Assembly (NCBI GenBank): GCA_964459095.1
Contig: CAYWKL010000029.1
Coordinates: 1-10,898, forward strand
Direction: 5' to 3'
Origin: CAYWKL01 sp964459095
Lineage (GTDB): Bacteria > Patescibacteriota > Microgenomatia > Daviesbacterales > UBA10151
Length of the DNA: 10,898 nt
A program made the position numbers and the translations under genes. Shown here piece by piece: positions 1 through 7,062 of the stretch. Each line of letters starts with the position of its first letter. The stretch's first letter is position 1. The notes under the pieces were generated by a model. It ran no database searches. It was not told the DNA's origin and saw nothing but the letters and a program-made list of their open reading frames with translations.

Positions 1-2
1 TC

Positions 3-31
3 TTTACAAACTTAAAAACTTCTGTTATCTT
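3..31 (+). promoter_or_regulatory. Promoter of the HU gene, predicted leaderless
   Basis: TTTACA at 3-8, a 17-bp spacer and TATCTT at 26-31, preceded by TG at 23-24 (extended -10). Transcription would begin at about 38-39, which is the A of the start codon at 39. No Shine-Dalgarno sequence could fit in such a transcript. Confidence 0.6.
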
Positions 32-38
32 CTTACCC

Positions 39-311
39 ATGACAAAAAATCAGCTCATTGAAAAGGTTGCTAAGAAAGCCCACTTAACAAAAAGAGCCTC
101 GCAAGATGCAGTAAACTCTGTTTTTGATCTTATCAGAGATAATCTTCAAAGAGGAGAAAAAACAATTATTACTGGTTTTGGGACTTTTCTAATTCGCTCT
201 CGTGCTGCAAGGCGCGGTAGAAACCCTCAAACTGGCGAAACAATTCAGATCCCTGGCAGAAAACTCCCTGGTTTTACTGCAGGAAAAACAATCAAAAGAC
301 TAATTAGATAA
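39..311 (+). CDS. hup: HU/IHF family DNA-binding protein
   Basis: A 90-residue histone-like protein that would dimerise and bend DNA in the nucleoid. The whole family layout is visible: an N-terminal helical part (residues 1-40, TKNQLIEKVAKKAHLTKR), the GFGTF turn at 46-50 before the beta sheet, the DNA-binding arm with RNPQTGETIQIP at 61-72 carrying the conserved Asn-Pro-x-Thr-Gly pattern, and a C-terminal helix with AGKTIKRLI. Length equals the usual HU size, so the gene is complete. The ATG at 39 sits one step downstream of a good promoter, which supports this start and a leaderless mRNA. HU and IHF subunits cannot be told apart with confidence; a lone gene of this type in a small genome most likely works as a homodimeric HU. 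Confidence 0.95.
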   Translation: MTKNQLIEKVAKKAHLTKRASQDAVNSVFDLIRDNLQRGEKTIITGFGTFLIRSRAARRGRNPQTGETIQIPGRKLPGFTAGKTIKRLIR

Positions 312-344
312 TTCTTCAGTCCTGCTTGAGTTTTCTACTAACAA

Positions 345-374
345 TTGACTATGAATCATGAACTATTTTATTAT
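345..374 (+). promoter_or_regulatory. Promoter of the TrpR-like gene
   Basis: TTGACT at 345-350, an 18-bp spacer and TATTAT at 369-374. Initiation would fall near 381, four bases before the ATG at 385. Because the -10 box lies downstream of the possible ATG codons at 358 and 373, this promoter decides in favour of the start at 385. Confidence 0.6.
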
Positions 375-384
375 GTATCCATAC

Positions 385-675
385 ATGAGTAAGCCTAGAA
401 GTGCAAACTCAATCGAAATCCCGCAAGAAATGATCAGTAGCTTGCTTACCCCTTCTGAAGTTAGAATGCTTAAAAATAGGTTTTATATTATTGAACTTTT
501 AGAAGAAGGTTTATCAATAAGAGTTGTTGCCCAGAAAGCTAAAGTAGGGACAGATACAGTTATGAGAGTATCTAGGATATTAGAAAGTAACCCCAAAATT
601 AGAGGATTTTTGAATACTCCTAAAAAAGTCTCAGGGTCCAAATGGATTTTTGGTCAAATTGGTTCTAAAGAATAA
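385..675 (+). CDS. TrpR/YerC-like helix-turn-helix protein
   Basis: A 96-residue protein resembling the TrpR-related YerC/YecD family of small DNA-binding regulators. The family signature LTPSE is at residues 21-25, followed by a helix ending NRFYIIELLEEGLS and a helix-turn-helix at about 43-66, including VVAQKAKVGTDTVMRVSRIL, where the second half would be the recognition helix. The ligand and targets are unknown; YerC-type proteins generally are not assumed to bind tryptophan. In-frame ATGs exist at 358 and 373 but would precede the predicted transcription start, so 385 is chosen. The last 45 bases overlap tail-to-tail with the GT-C glycosyltransferase gene on the other strand, so the two transcripts would be antisense there. 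The C-terminal tail after residue 80 is outside the usual family core. Confidence 0.8.
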   Translation: MSKPRSANSIEIPQEMISSLLTPSEVRMLKNRFYIIELLEEGLSIRVVAQKAKVGTDTVMRVSRILESNPKIRGFLNTPKKVSGSKWIFGQIGSKE

Positions 676-3105
676 TAAAACCCAATCTTTTGGTAAAGGA
701 ATCCCCACTAAAAATGGATAAACAAGTAAAAATCCTAAGAAGAGGTAAAATAAAATAATTATTACTGAATATTTATATTCTTTCTTATCCCAAAATTTTA
801 CCAGTTGGTACCCTAAAGCTATAGATAAAAAAGGGACTGAAGGGGCAAAATGATATAAAAACATTATTCTGGGAGAAAAAGCCCAAGGAATCCAAAAAAT
901 AAAAAACCCCAATAGTATTATTGATAATTTAACAAATGAAGAAAAATTTTTTTTAAAAAGTGAGTAAAGTGCATCTTTAATAGTTAAAATTATTGCAAGC
1001 GTACCAAGCCAAAAAACAGCTGGATTACCAGATGCGAAAATGTTTGATATTTTGTCTTTTTGGTATTCCACAAAGTACCATACAGGATAAAGATTTAAAG
1101 GCCAGCTCCACCAAAAAGATTGATAATCATGGTGTGCTTTTAAATTTGTATGATACCACCACATTTGTCTTTGCAACTCAATGAAAGTATTTATATCGTG
1201 TCCTAAAAGAAAAAACGGAATGTATGTAATCAAATAAATTATTGGAGGAATGGTTATAAAATACAAAGATTTTAAGTATTCTTTTTTAATTATTGAGAGT
1301 AATAACATAAATCCTATTAGATAAAATCCAGTCCATTTGCTTGCTAGCGCAAGTCCAACAAATATTGATGAAAGAAATAATTTCTTATTCAAAAATAAAA
1401 CTAGGGCGGCAAGCATAAAGGTTATAAAGTAAATATCATTCATACCTGTTCTAGACGCTACAAAATTTAGACCATCTATTGAAAAAATAAATGCACAAGT
1501 GAGTGAAACAGAGCTTCTGTTAAAAAGTTTTTGTGCAATCAAGAAAACTAAGTAAATACTAACAACACCCAACAAAGCTCCAGGCAAACGATATGCCCAC
1601 GAATCAGTTGTTCTAAGAATAAACATAGAAGCAGTCATTATTTCCTTTGCTAAAGGAGGATGAGTCCACTCAAAAGCTACTTTAGGTGGAGGTTTAGTCC
1701 ACCACTCCCAAGCCTCTTTAGAACCTTTAAGATACTGCTTTGAAGTAAATGCGTGATAAACTTCATCAAAAACATAAGTCTTTGGATACCAAATGAAAAG
1801 CATTCTTGAAAAAAAAGCAAAGATTAATATAAGAATTAAAATCTTTTTGGAATCCAATTTTTTAAAAAATGATAAGTTGATTGGAAAAAACCTATTGCGC
1901 GTTAGTTTTAAATAATAAATTAAAAGTGTTATAAATGCCAAAAACATCAAGACGGAGAAAACTCTTGTAGTCTCTATAAAATATCCTGAAAAAGGTAAGT
2001 TAGAAAAATGGTTGTAATAAATATAAGGAAAATAAAGATTGAAAAAGCTCAAAATTGAAAAAATAATATAAAAAATAAAAAGTGGTTTTGATTTTAACAG
2101 AAATACCGCAATTAAAAATAAAGCAAAAAACGAAAAAAGATAGCGCTCGTGCATTCTTGTTAAAAAAACAAAAAAAGCTAAAATGGAGAGTGCAGAAGTT
2201 AGGTAAATATATTGAATCTCTAATTTTCTAAGAAATGGTTTTGAGAAAAAAATTAATAAATAACTTAAAGTTAATAATATTAAACCCCATATTAAAAATG
2301 GTAGTCCCAAAAAAGTATTTAAATCATTTCTCCAATTTCCAAAAATTCCCCAGAAATTATATGCATTACAAGTAGTACAATTAAAAAGCTGAGTTGAACC
2401 AAAGTTTACGTTATAAATTCCAATTAATGGATTTTTGGGAAAAAATGGGATGTAAAATATTAAAATAGTTGTTAAAAATACTAAAATTGAAAAAAATATT
2501 TGTTTGGGTCGAAAGAAACTAATCTGCAAGAGAGCAAAAACTGGCAGATATGCAATTGCTTGAGGTTTAAATACCCAGGCTATAGCAAACAAAAATGATG
2601 AGATAATAGGCCGCTTTTTTAGAACAATAAAGTAAAGTGAAAATATAATAAAAAATGATAAGATAGCGTCGTATTGCCCCCAGATTGCTGAATCAAAAAA
2701 AATCACAGGATTTAATATATAAATTAAAAAAGCAGTAATTGCCCAAGATTTTTTTATCTTATTTTTTATTAGAACTAAATAAATTAAAAGACCTGTAAGA
2801 ATGTCTGCTATATTTGCCGGGAGTTTTAATAAAATATCCAGAACAATCTTAGGAAGTTCTCCAAAGAAAAATAGATTATTTATTATTCCAACAAGCCAAA
2901 AATGATATAAAATCCCTAAAGGATTATTTGTAAAAATGTTTTTAGTATAAAAACTAACTGGTCCCAACTCAAATAATCTTTGACTCCAAAATCTAAAAGC
3001 ATTTTGGTCATATTCAAAAGCAGGTAGAGCGGATAATAAAATCCTGATAATTAAACAAAGGGTTGCCACAAAGACAATATTTGTAAGTATCTTTTTTAAA
3101 TTCAT
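631..3105 (-). CDS. Two-module GT-C membrane glycosyltransferase (C-terminal PMT/GT39-like)
   Basis: An 824-residue polytopic membrane protein, predicted to move sugars from a lipid-phosphate donor to an acceptor on the outer face of the membrane. The C-terminal half (from about residue 420) has protein-mannosyltransferase features: an acidic FDEVYHA motif after the first membrane span (about 446-452), THPPLAKE at 481-488, then several hydrophobic spans. The N-terminal half (1-400) looks like a second GT-C unit with its own early Asp (FEYDQNAFRFW, about 30-40), IWGQYDAI near 142-149 and RMHERYLF near 317-324. Single-domain PMT relatives are nearer 450-600 residues, so this seems to be a fusion. 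The acceptor (protein, lipid or glycan) cannot be read from sequence. The start is the ATG at 3105; a TTG at 3111 would add two residues. TGA is the stop. The end overlaps the convergent TrpR-like gene by 45 bases. Confidence 0.85.
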   Translation of the reverse strand: MNLKKILTNIVFVATLCLIIRILLSALPAFEYDQNAFRFWSQRLFELGPVSFYTKNIFTNNPLGILYHFWLVGIINNLFFFGELPKIVLDILLKLPANIADILTGLLIYLVLIKNKIKKSWAITAFLIYILNPVIFFDSAIWGQYDAILSFFIIFSLYFIVLKKRPIISSFLFAIAWVFKPQAIAYLPVFALLQISFFRPKQIFFSILVFLTTILIFYIPFFPKNPLIGIYNVNFGSTQLFNCTTCNAYNFWGIFGNWRNDLNTFLGLPFLIWGLILLTLSYLLIFFSKPFLRKLEIQYIYLTSALSILAFFVFLTRMHERYLFSFFALFLIAVFLLKSKPLFIFYIIFSILSFFNLYFPYIYYNHFSNLPFSGYFIETTRVFSVLMFLAFITLLIYYLKLTRNRFFPINLSFFKKLDSKKILILILIFAFFSRMLFIWYPKTYVFDEVYHAFTSKQYLKGSKEAWEWWTKPPPKVAFEWTHPPLAKEIMTASMFILRTTDSWAYRLPGALLGVVSIYLVFLIAQKLFNRSSVSLTCAFIFSIDGLNFVASRTGMNDIYFITFMLAALVLFLNKKLFLSSIFVGLALASKWTGFYLIGFMLLLSIIKKEYLKSLYFITIPPIIYLITYIPFFLLGHDINTFIELQRQMWWYHTNLKAHHDYQSFWWSWPLNLYPVWYFVEYQKDKISNIFASGNPAVFWLGTLAIILTIKDALYSLFKKNFSSFVKLSIILLGFFIFWIPWAFSPRIMFLYHFAPSVPFLSIALGYQLVKFWDKKEYKYSVIIILFYLFLGFLLVYPFLVGIPLPKDWVLLFFRTNLTKNPFGP

Positions 3106-3111
3106 AAGCAA

Positions 3112-3142
3112 ATTATATAGTGTAGTTTACGATTGATTGGCA
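3112..3142 (-). promoter_or_regulatory. Promoter of the GT-C gene, predicted leaderless
   Basis: On the minus strand, a perfect TATAAT lies at 3117-3112 and initiation would fall at about 3105, the A of the start codon. A weak -35 (ATGCCA, 3142-3137) lies 19 bp upstream. It overlaps the miaA promoter on the other strand, so the two cannot be fully occupied by polymerase at once. Confidence 0.55.
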
Positions 3143-3154
3143 TTTAAGTAAAAT
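3126..3154 (+). promoter_or_regulatory. Promoter of miaA, predicted leaderless
   Basis: TTTACG at 3126-3131, a 17-bp spacer and TAAAAT at 3149-3154. Initiation would fall at about 3161, the G of the GTG start codon. No Shine-Dalgarno sequence precedes the gene. Confidence 0.55.
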
Positions 3155-3160
3155 CCAAGT

Positions 3161-4120
3161 GTGAATAAAGCAATAATTATTTTAGGACCAACCTCAACAG
3201 GGAAAACTGATTTGGGGCTTTTTCTAGCAAAAAAATTTAATGGGGAAATTATATCTTCAGATTCTAGACAAGTTTATAAAGGTTTGGATGTTGGAACTGG
3301 GAAAATACCTTCAATTTCAAAATCCAAATTACAAATTACAAAAAGAAATGGATTATGGGAAATAGATGGAATTAAGGTTTATTGTTTGGATGTTGCTGAT
3401 CCTAAAAAACAGTATTCTGTTAAGAATTTTGTAGATAATGTAGCTTCAGCTTTAGAAAAAGTTGAGCAGTCAAAAAAACTTCCAATTATTGTTGGAGGAA
3501 CTGGGTTTTATATAAGGGCACTCACAGAAGGTATTGACAGTTTATTCATCCCAAAGAATAAAAACTTAAGGAAAAAGATGGAAAATTTAACACTTGATGA
3601 GCTTCAACATAGGTTAAGGAAAGTTGCACCAAAAAAATGGAGTTCAATGAATAACTCAGATAGACAAAATAAAAGAAGATTAATAAGAGTTATTGAATTA
3701 GCACCCATGTATGGATACATAAGAACACAAGAACAAACTACAATTCCTATTCTGCTAGATTTTGATTTATTAAAAATTGGCCTTAGTGCCCCATTAAATA
3801 TATTGAGAGAAAAAATTAGAAAAAGAGTGGATTTAAGATTTAAACAAGGTTTAATCAAAGAAGCAAAAAATCTTCAAAAAAATGGACTCAGTCTTAGAAG
3901 AATGAAGGAATTAGGGTTAGATTATAAGATCTTAGCGCAATATCTAGAAGGTGAAATTGATAAAAAAACACTCAGAGAACAAATTACTCTTAAAAATGGT
4001 CAGTATGCCAAACGCCAGATTACATGGTTTAAAAAGGAAAAAGGAGTAAGCTGGTTTGATATAACAAATAAAACTTATTTAAAAGAAGTGGAAAGATTAG
4101 TATCTGTCTGGTATGATTAG
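3161..4120 (+). CDS. miaA: tRNA dimethylallyltransferase MiaA
   Basis: A cytosolic enzyme that transfers a dimethylallyl group to N6 of adenosine 37 in tRNAs reading codons that begin with U, the first step to i6A/ms2i6A. At 319 residues it is full length. The P-loop GPTSTGKT is at residues 9-16, the conserved DSRQVYKGLDVGTGK at 34-48, GGTGFYIRAL at 112-121, and DRQNKRRLIRVIEL at 167-180, matching the family's DxxNxRRxxRAxE region. Near the C-terminus, QYAKRQITWFKK matches the family's closing RQxTWF motif. The start is a GTG at 3161, fixed by the P-loop distance and by the promoter just upstream. The gene is divergent from the GT-C gene, with only 55 bp between start codons, and is followed after 8 bases by the AI-2E-family gene. 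Confidence 0.95.
   Translation: MNKAIIILGPTSTGKTDLGLFLAKKFNGEIISSDSRQVYKGLDVGTGKIPSISKSKLQITKRNGLWEIDGIKVYCLDVADPKKQYSVKNFVDNVASALEKVEQSKKLPIIVGGTGFYIRALTEGIDSLFIPKNKNLRKKMENLTLDELQHRLRKVAPKKWSSMNNSDRQNKRRLIRVIELAPMYGYIRTQEQTTIPILLDFDLLKIGLSAPLNILREKIRKRVDLRFKQGLIKEAKNLQKNGLSLRRMKELGLDYKILAQYLEGEIDKKTLREQITLKNGQYAKRQITWFKKEKGVSWFDITNKTYLKEVERLVSVWYD
4109..4117 (+). promoter_or_regulatory. Extended -10 promoter for the AI-2E family gene
   Basis: TGgTATGAT at 4109-4117 forms an extended -10 box inside the last codons of miaA. Initiation at about 4124 would leave about 5 bases before the ATG at 4129. No convincing -35 is seen, as is common with extended -10 promoters. The gene could also be read through from miaA. 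Confidence 0.4.
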
Positions 4121-4128
4121 CCTTGAAA

Positions 4129-5115
4129 ATGTTAAGAAAGATTGATATATCACACAAAACTATATTTTTCATCACAGCTTTTTTACTAGGGCTTTGGATT
4201 TTATACCAGATTAAAGATGTAATACTAATCATGTTTGTTGCAATCATTTTTATGAGCGCACTCTCCCCTTTTATTGAAAAATTAGTTTCCTGGAAATTTC
4301 CAAAAGGAGTAGCAATTGCTTTAATTTATCTTTTGATAATTGGACTGATAAGTTTACTTGTTTTTGTAATTATCAATCCATTAATTGAGCAAACAGCAAG
4401 TTTGGTAGTAACAATTCCAGACACTATCCAGCATGTTATGCCGCCAGGGACTGTTAATCGCAATATTTTGGAAGATAGGCTAGGGGATATCTCACAAAAT
4501 GCTGCAAATTTTGCTTTAGCAATTTTTACAAATATAATCACTATTGTCTCCATTGGTGTTTTAACTTTTTATTTACTTTTAGATAAAGATAGGTTTGAAA
4601 ATTTAATTGCACAATTTTTTATAAATGAGCAGGAAAAGGCAAAAAAACTGATTGAAAGAATTGAGGATATGTTAGGTGCATGGCTTAGAGGGCAGCTTGT
4701 TTTAAGTTTAGTGATTGGAATTTTCTCTTATGCCCTACTTTTTGCACTCCAGGTTCCTTATGCACTTCCTCTGGCAATTATTGCTGGGATTTTAGAAATA
4801 GTTCCTGTGATAGGACCAGCTATTTCTGCAATTCCTGCAATTTTAATTGCGCTGGTAACCTTTCAAACACCTTTTGTTGCACTACTTGTGGGGTTAGGAT
4901 ATATCCTTATCCAGCAGCTGGAAAATCACATAATTGTTCCTCAAGTTATGAAAAGAGCAGTAGGTTTAAACCCACTGGTTGTTATTTTAGCTATAACTAT
5001 TGGAGGAAGATTATTAGGAATTGCTGGAGCGCTTTTAGCAGTTCCAATAACAGTAGTTTGTCAAATTATTATTTCTGAAGTAATAAAGGTAGATTCAAAA
5101 ACAGTATTAAAATAA
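4129..5115 (+). CDS. AI-2E/PerM family membrane protein
   Basis: A 328-residue integral membrane protein of the AI-2E transporter (PerM/YdiK/YtvI) superfamily. Members have been linked to signal or solute export or to cation/proton exchange; the substrate here cannot be told. Visible layout: paired N-terminal membrane spans (TIFFITAFLLGLWILYQI, then VILIMFVAIIFMSALSPFIEKL with the typical xSPxIExL ending), a third span, a soluble central part (about 80-135), then spans with the family's PYALPLAIIAGILEIVPVIGPAIS region followed by QQLENHIIVPQVMKRAVGLNPLVVILAI, a strongly conserved stretch. The length is typical. The ATG at 4129 is preferred; a TTG at 4123 would add two residues. The gene ends only 5 bp from the 3' end of the convergent RNase P RNA gene. 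Confidence 0.9.
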   Translation: MLRKIDISHKTIFFITAFLLGLWILYQIKDVILIMFVAIIFMSALSPFIEKLVSWKFPKGVAIALIYLLIIGLISLLVFVIINPLIEQTASLVVTIPDTIQHVMPPGTVNRNILEDRLGDISQNAANFALAIFTNIITIVSIGVLTFYLLLDKDRFENLIAQFFINEQEKAKKLIERIEDMLGAWLRGQLVLSLVIGIFSYALLFALQVPYALPLAIIAGILEIVPVIGPAISAIPAILIALVTFQTPFVALLVGLGYILIQQLENHIIVPQVMKRAVGLNPLVVILAITIGGRLLGIAGALLAVPITVVCQIIISEVIKVDSKTVLK

Positions 5116-5120
5116 GAAAT

Positions 5121-5502
5121 GCTTAGGAAGCTTGTAAGCCAGATTCTGTTTCCAGAACTGTCTTGCGAAGTTGTGCTTGCGCGGTAACTTCTAAAGCCAG
5201 ATTCTGTTTTAGGCAGAATTTATCTATGCTCCTTATTTGATTCTTTGAGCGAGCAGCTCGAACCATTCTAGGATTGCAGCAGGGAGGATTGCCCTTCGAT
5301 ATATATATCAAAGATCCTGTAGCTTGATCGTTTCACTCGGCGCCACCCGATTCGTCACTGTTGCTCTATACTAGGTCTTACGACTTCCGACTTACGTCGG
5401 ACACCCTGCTCTTGCTGTCTGGACTTTCCTGATATTATGGAGGGGATGCCCCTCCAACTCCCCCGAAAGAGAGCTCAATACCTACTGCCCATCTTCCTAA
5501 GC
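5121..5502 (-). ncRNA. rnpB: RNase P RNA (class A-like) with a duplicated CR-V segment
   Basis: The catalytic RNA that removes 5' leaders from tRNA precursors, about 382 nt. Its first ten bases (GCTTAGGAAG, 5502-5493) pair perfectly with its last ten (CTTCCTAAGC, 5130-5121), forming helix P1 and fixing both ends. In 5' to 3' order: CR-I AGGAAAGTCC (5430-5421), the AACAGTGACGAATCGGGTGGCG region, GAGTGAAACGATC, a GGTTCGAG loop likely to serve the tRNA-CCA contact in L15, CR-IV-like ATAGATAAAT, and CR-V ACAGAATCTGGCTTA next to P1. Unusually, the CR-V core appears twice, 58 nt apart: once right after CR-IV, as in E. coli, and once right before P1, also as in E. coli. A TATAAT sits at 5514-5509, so initiation falls on the first P1 base. 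T-rich sequence follows the 3' end. Confidence 0.93.
5136..5209 (-). repeat. 16-bp direct repeat within rnpB (CR-V duplication)
   Basis: AAGCCAGATTCTGTTT (plus-strand reading) occurs at 5136-5151 and again at 5194-5209. In the RNA both copies read AAACAGAATCTGGCTT, and each is preceded by a complementary TTCTG that closes a small hairpin (loop CCTAAAA in the upstream copy, GAAA in the downstream copy). Between the copies, GAAGTT and AACTTC form another hairpin arm pair. Confidence 0.85.
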
Positions 5503-5508
5503 TACATT

Positions 5509-5537
5509 ATTATATATGTTCTAGGCTTAAATTTCCA
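5509..5537 (-). promoter_or_regulatory. rnpB promoter
   Basis: On the minus strand, a perfect TATAAT lies at 5514-5509, with a weak TGGAAA -35 at 5537-5532 and a 17-bp spacer. Initiation would be at 5502, exactly the first base of helix P1, so little or no 5' trimming would be needed. Confidence 0.6.
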
Positions 5538-5565
5538 GTTTAGGCTGTCCAAGATTTTATTTATT

Positions 5566-5574
5566 TGATACACT
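5566..5574 (+). promoter_or_regulatory. Extended -10 promoter for the DUF1003 gene
   Basis: TGaTACACT at 5566-5574 forms an extended -10 box with initiation expected near 5581, the A of the ATG. The -35 region is poor. It is divergent from the rnpB promoter, which lies 30 bp away. Confidence 0.4.
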
Positions 5575-5580
5575 AAATAT

Positions 5581-6225
5581 ATGATCCAAACTCATTCTGA
5601 GCGGAGACGTCAATTTTTTAAATCATTTGAAGCAAAATCCCTGCGTTCAAGATCTTTTCTAACTCAAGTTTCTGATGATCTAACTTCTATTTTTGGCTCA
5701 ACAGGGTTTCTAGTTTTAAATACAGTATTTTTTAAAGTTTGGATAGTAATAAATTTAGGATGGGTTCCTGAGATAGTGCCTTTTGATCCTTTCCCTTTTG
5801 GGCTTCTTACAATGGTTGTTTCCTTAGAAGCTATTTTTTTGGCAATTTTTATTTTAGTTTCTCAAAACAGGTCTGCATATATAGGAACAATCAGAGATGA
5901 GTTTCACTTAAGAGTTAATTTAATTGCTGAAGAGGAAATTACAAAAATATTGGAAGTCTTAGCAGAGATCCGAAAAGAAATGGGAATTAAAGGCGTGGAT
6001 CCAGAACTTGAAACAATGCTAAAGCGAATTGATACAAACTATATTGAGCAATCAGTGTTGGACCAAATGGCCAGAGCAAACAAACCTTTAACTGAGCAGC
6101 TAAAAAAAGAATTCCCTGATCTTGTACTTTATCCTGTTAAAAAACCAGTTGAGATTTTACAGACATTAGCTAAAAATGAAGAGTTTAATGAAGTTTTGGG
6201 AAAAAAGAAAAATAATTTAGGTTAG
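5581..6225 (+). CDS. DUF1003 domain membrane protein
   Basis: A 214-residue protein with the DUF1003 signature; the biochemical role of this family is not established. Two membrane spans are clear: about residues 41-60 (GFLVLNTVFFKVWIVINLGW) and about 73-94, separated by the conserved FDPFPFGLL stretch and followed by the family's SLEAIFLAIFILVSQNR motif (81-97). After the spans comes a hydrophilic, probably helical tail (100-214) rich in Glu and Lys, as in many members, which would lie in the cytoplasm. The N-terminal 30 residues are strongly basic. The ATG at 5581 is at the predicted transcription start, with no ribosome binding site. The gene seems to be a single transcription unit, since the next gene has its own strong promoter. 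Confidence 0.85.
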   Translation: MIQTHSERRRQFFKSFEAKSLRSRSFLTQVSDDLTSIFGSTGFLVLNTVFFKVWIVINLGWVPEIVPFDPFPFGLLTMVVSLEAIFLAIFILVSQNRSAYIGTIRDEFHLRVNLIAEEEITKILEVLAEIRKEMGIKGVDPELETMLKRIDTNYIEQSVLDQMARANKPLTEQLKKEFPDLVLYPVKKPVEILQTLAKNEEFNEVLGKKKNNLG

Positions 6226-6230
6226 TCTAA

Positions 6231-6259
6231 TTGTAATTTGTTTTATAGAAAATTATAAT
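6231..6259 (+). promoter_or_regulatory. Promoter of the HD / deaminase operon
   Basis: TTGTAA at 6231-6236, a 17-bp spacer and a perfect TATAAT at 6254-6259. Initiation is expected at about 6266, giving a leader of about 5 nt before the ATG at 6271. This is one of the best promoters in the window. Confidence 0.7.
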
Positions 6260-6270
6260 CTGGCTGTTTA

Positions 6271-7062
6271 ATGAAAGATCAAAAAACTTCCCATCCCATT
6301 AGTATTCCTCTTGAGAAAAATGACCTTTTGGAGAAAGTTTTACAATTAGTTAACTCTAATGAGGAACTTAAAACTTTGTGGAAAATAAATAATGTCAATG
6401 CTATCGACAGGTTAGGTTTTAATGACCACGGACCTATTCATTTTCAAATAGTTGCCAATATCGGGCTTAGAGTTGCCAGAATATTAAAGAAAAATAAAAT
6501 AGATATGTCTTTGACCATAAATTATGGAATGCCTTTTAAATATTCCGAAATTGTGATTTTTTTGGCCTGTGTATTACACGATGTTGGTATATCTATAAAT
6601 AGAGAAGGTCATGAAGAAATAGGTCTTTTTTTAGCGCATGATCTGCTTAAAGATTTACTTGCATTTTTACCAACGCAGGAGCGTGTAATTCTTAAGTCAG
6701 AAATTCTTCACGCAATATTAAGCCATCGAAGAGATGGAAAACCAATAACTGTTGAGGCAGGTATAGTTAGAATTGCAGATGCGCTGGATATGAGCAAAGG
6801 AAGATCAAGAATTCCATTTGAGGCAGGAAAAGTAAATATTCACTCCATTTCTGCTTATGCTATAGATAATGTAGAAATTTTAGAAGGAAAGAAAAAACCA
6901 ATACAGGTAAATATTTTAATGAATAACTCATCAGGAATTTTCCAGGTTGATGAGCTTTTAAAGAAAAAATTAGCACATTCAGGAATTGAGCAATATATTG
7001 ATATTAAAGCCTACATCAAAGAAGAAACAGAGAAAAAACTAATTAAAGAATTTAATATTTAA
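6271..7062 (+). CDS. HD-domain metal-dependent phosphohydrolase
   Basis: A 263-residue soluble protein of the HD superfamily, whose members use bound metal to cleave phosphate esters in nucleotides or related compounds. Candidate ligands are in order: the GFNDHGPIH segment (His53, His57), the HD pair in ACVLHDVGIS (His103-Asp104), His114 in REGHEE, His147 and His152 in ILHAILSHRRDG, and Asp170 in GIVRIADALDMSKGR. The pattern matches the general HD phosphohydrolase group rather than dGTPase, RelA/SpoT or HD-GYP proteins, though the exact substrate cannot be assigned. The final third (190-263) lacks a recognisable motif. Its stop codon overlaps the start of the deaminase gene by one base (TAATG), so the two are probably translationally coupled and may act on related nucleotides. 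Confidence 0.85.
   Translation: MKDQKTSHPISIPLEKNDLLEKVLQLVNSNEELKTLWKINNVNAIDRLGFNDHGPIHFQIVANIGLRVARILKKNKIDMSLTINYGMPFKYSEIVIFLACVLHDVGISINREGHEEIGLFLAHDLLKDLLAFLPTQERVILKSEILHAILSHRRDGKPITVEAGIVRIADALDMSKGRSRIPFEAGKVNIHSISAYAIDNVEILEGKKKPIQVNILMNNSSGIFQVDELLKKKLAHSGIEQYIDIKAYIKEETEKKLIKEFNI

Noticed and set aside
631..633. TGA stop of the GT-C gene as evidence for a reassigned TGA codon, known in some candidate phyla
   Set aside because: No gene needs an internal TGA read as glycine; the stop fits normal termination.
993..1184. Plus-strand frame opposite the GT-C gene
   Set aside because: No family features and no promoter or ribosome site; the opposite strand encodes clear PMT motifs.
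3604..3858. Minus-strand frame inside miaA
   Set aside because: Antisense by-product of a well-supported gene; no recognisable protein.
5123..5311. Minus-strand open frame of 62 codons
   Set aside because: It lies wholly inside the RNase P RNA gene, whose helix P1 and conserved regions explain the sequence.
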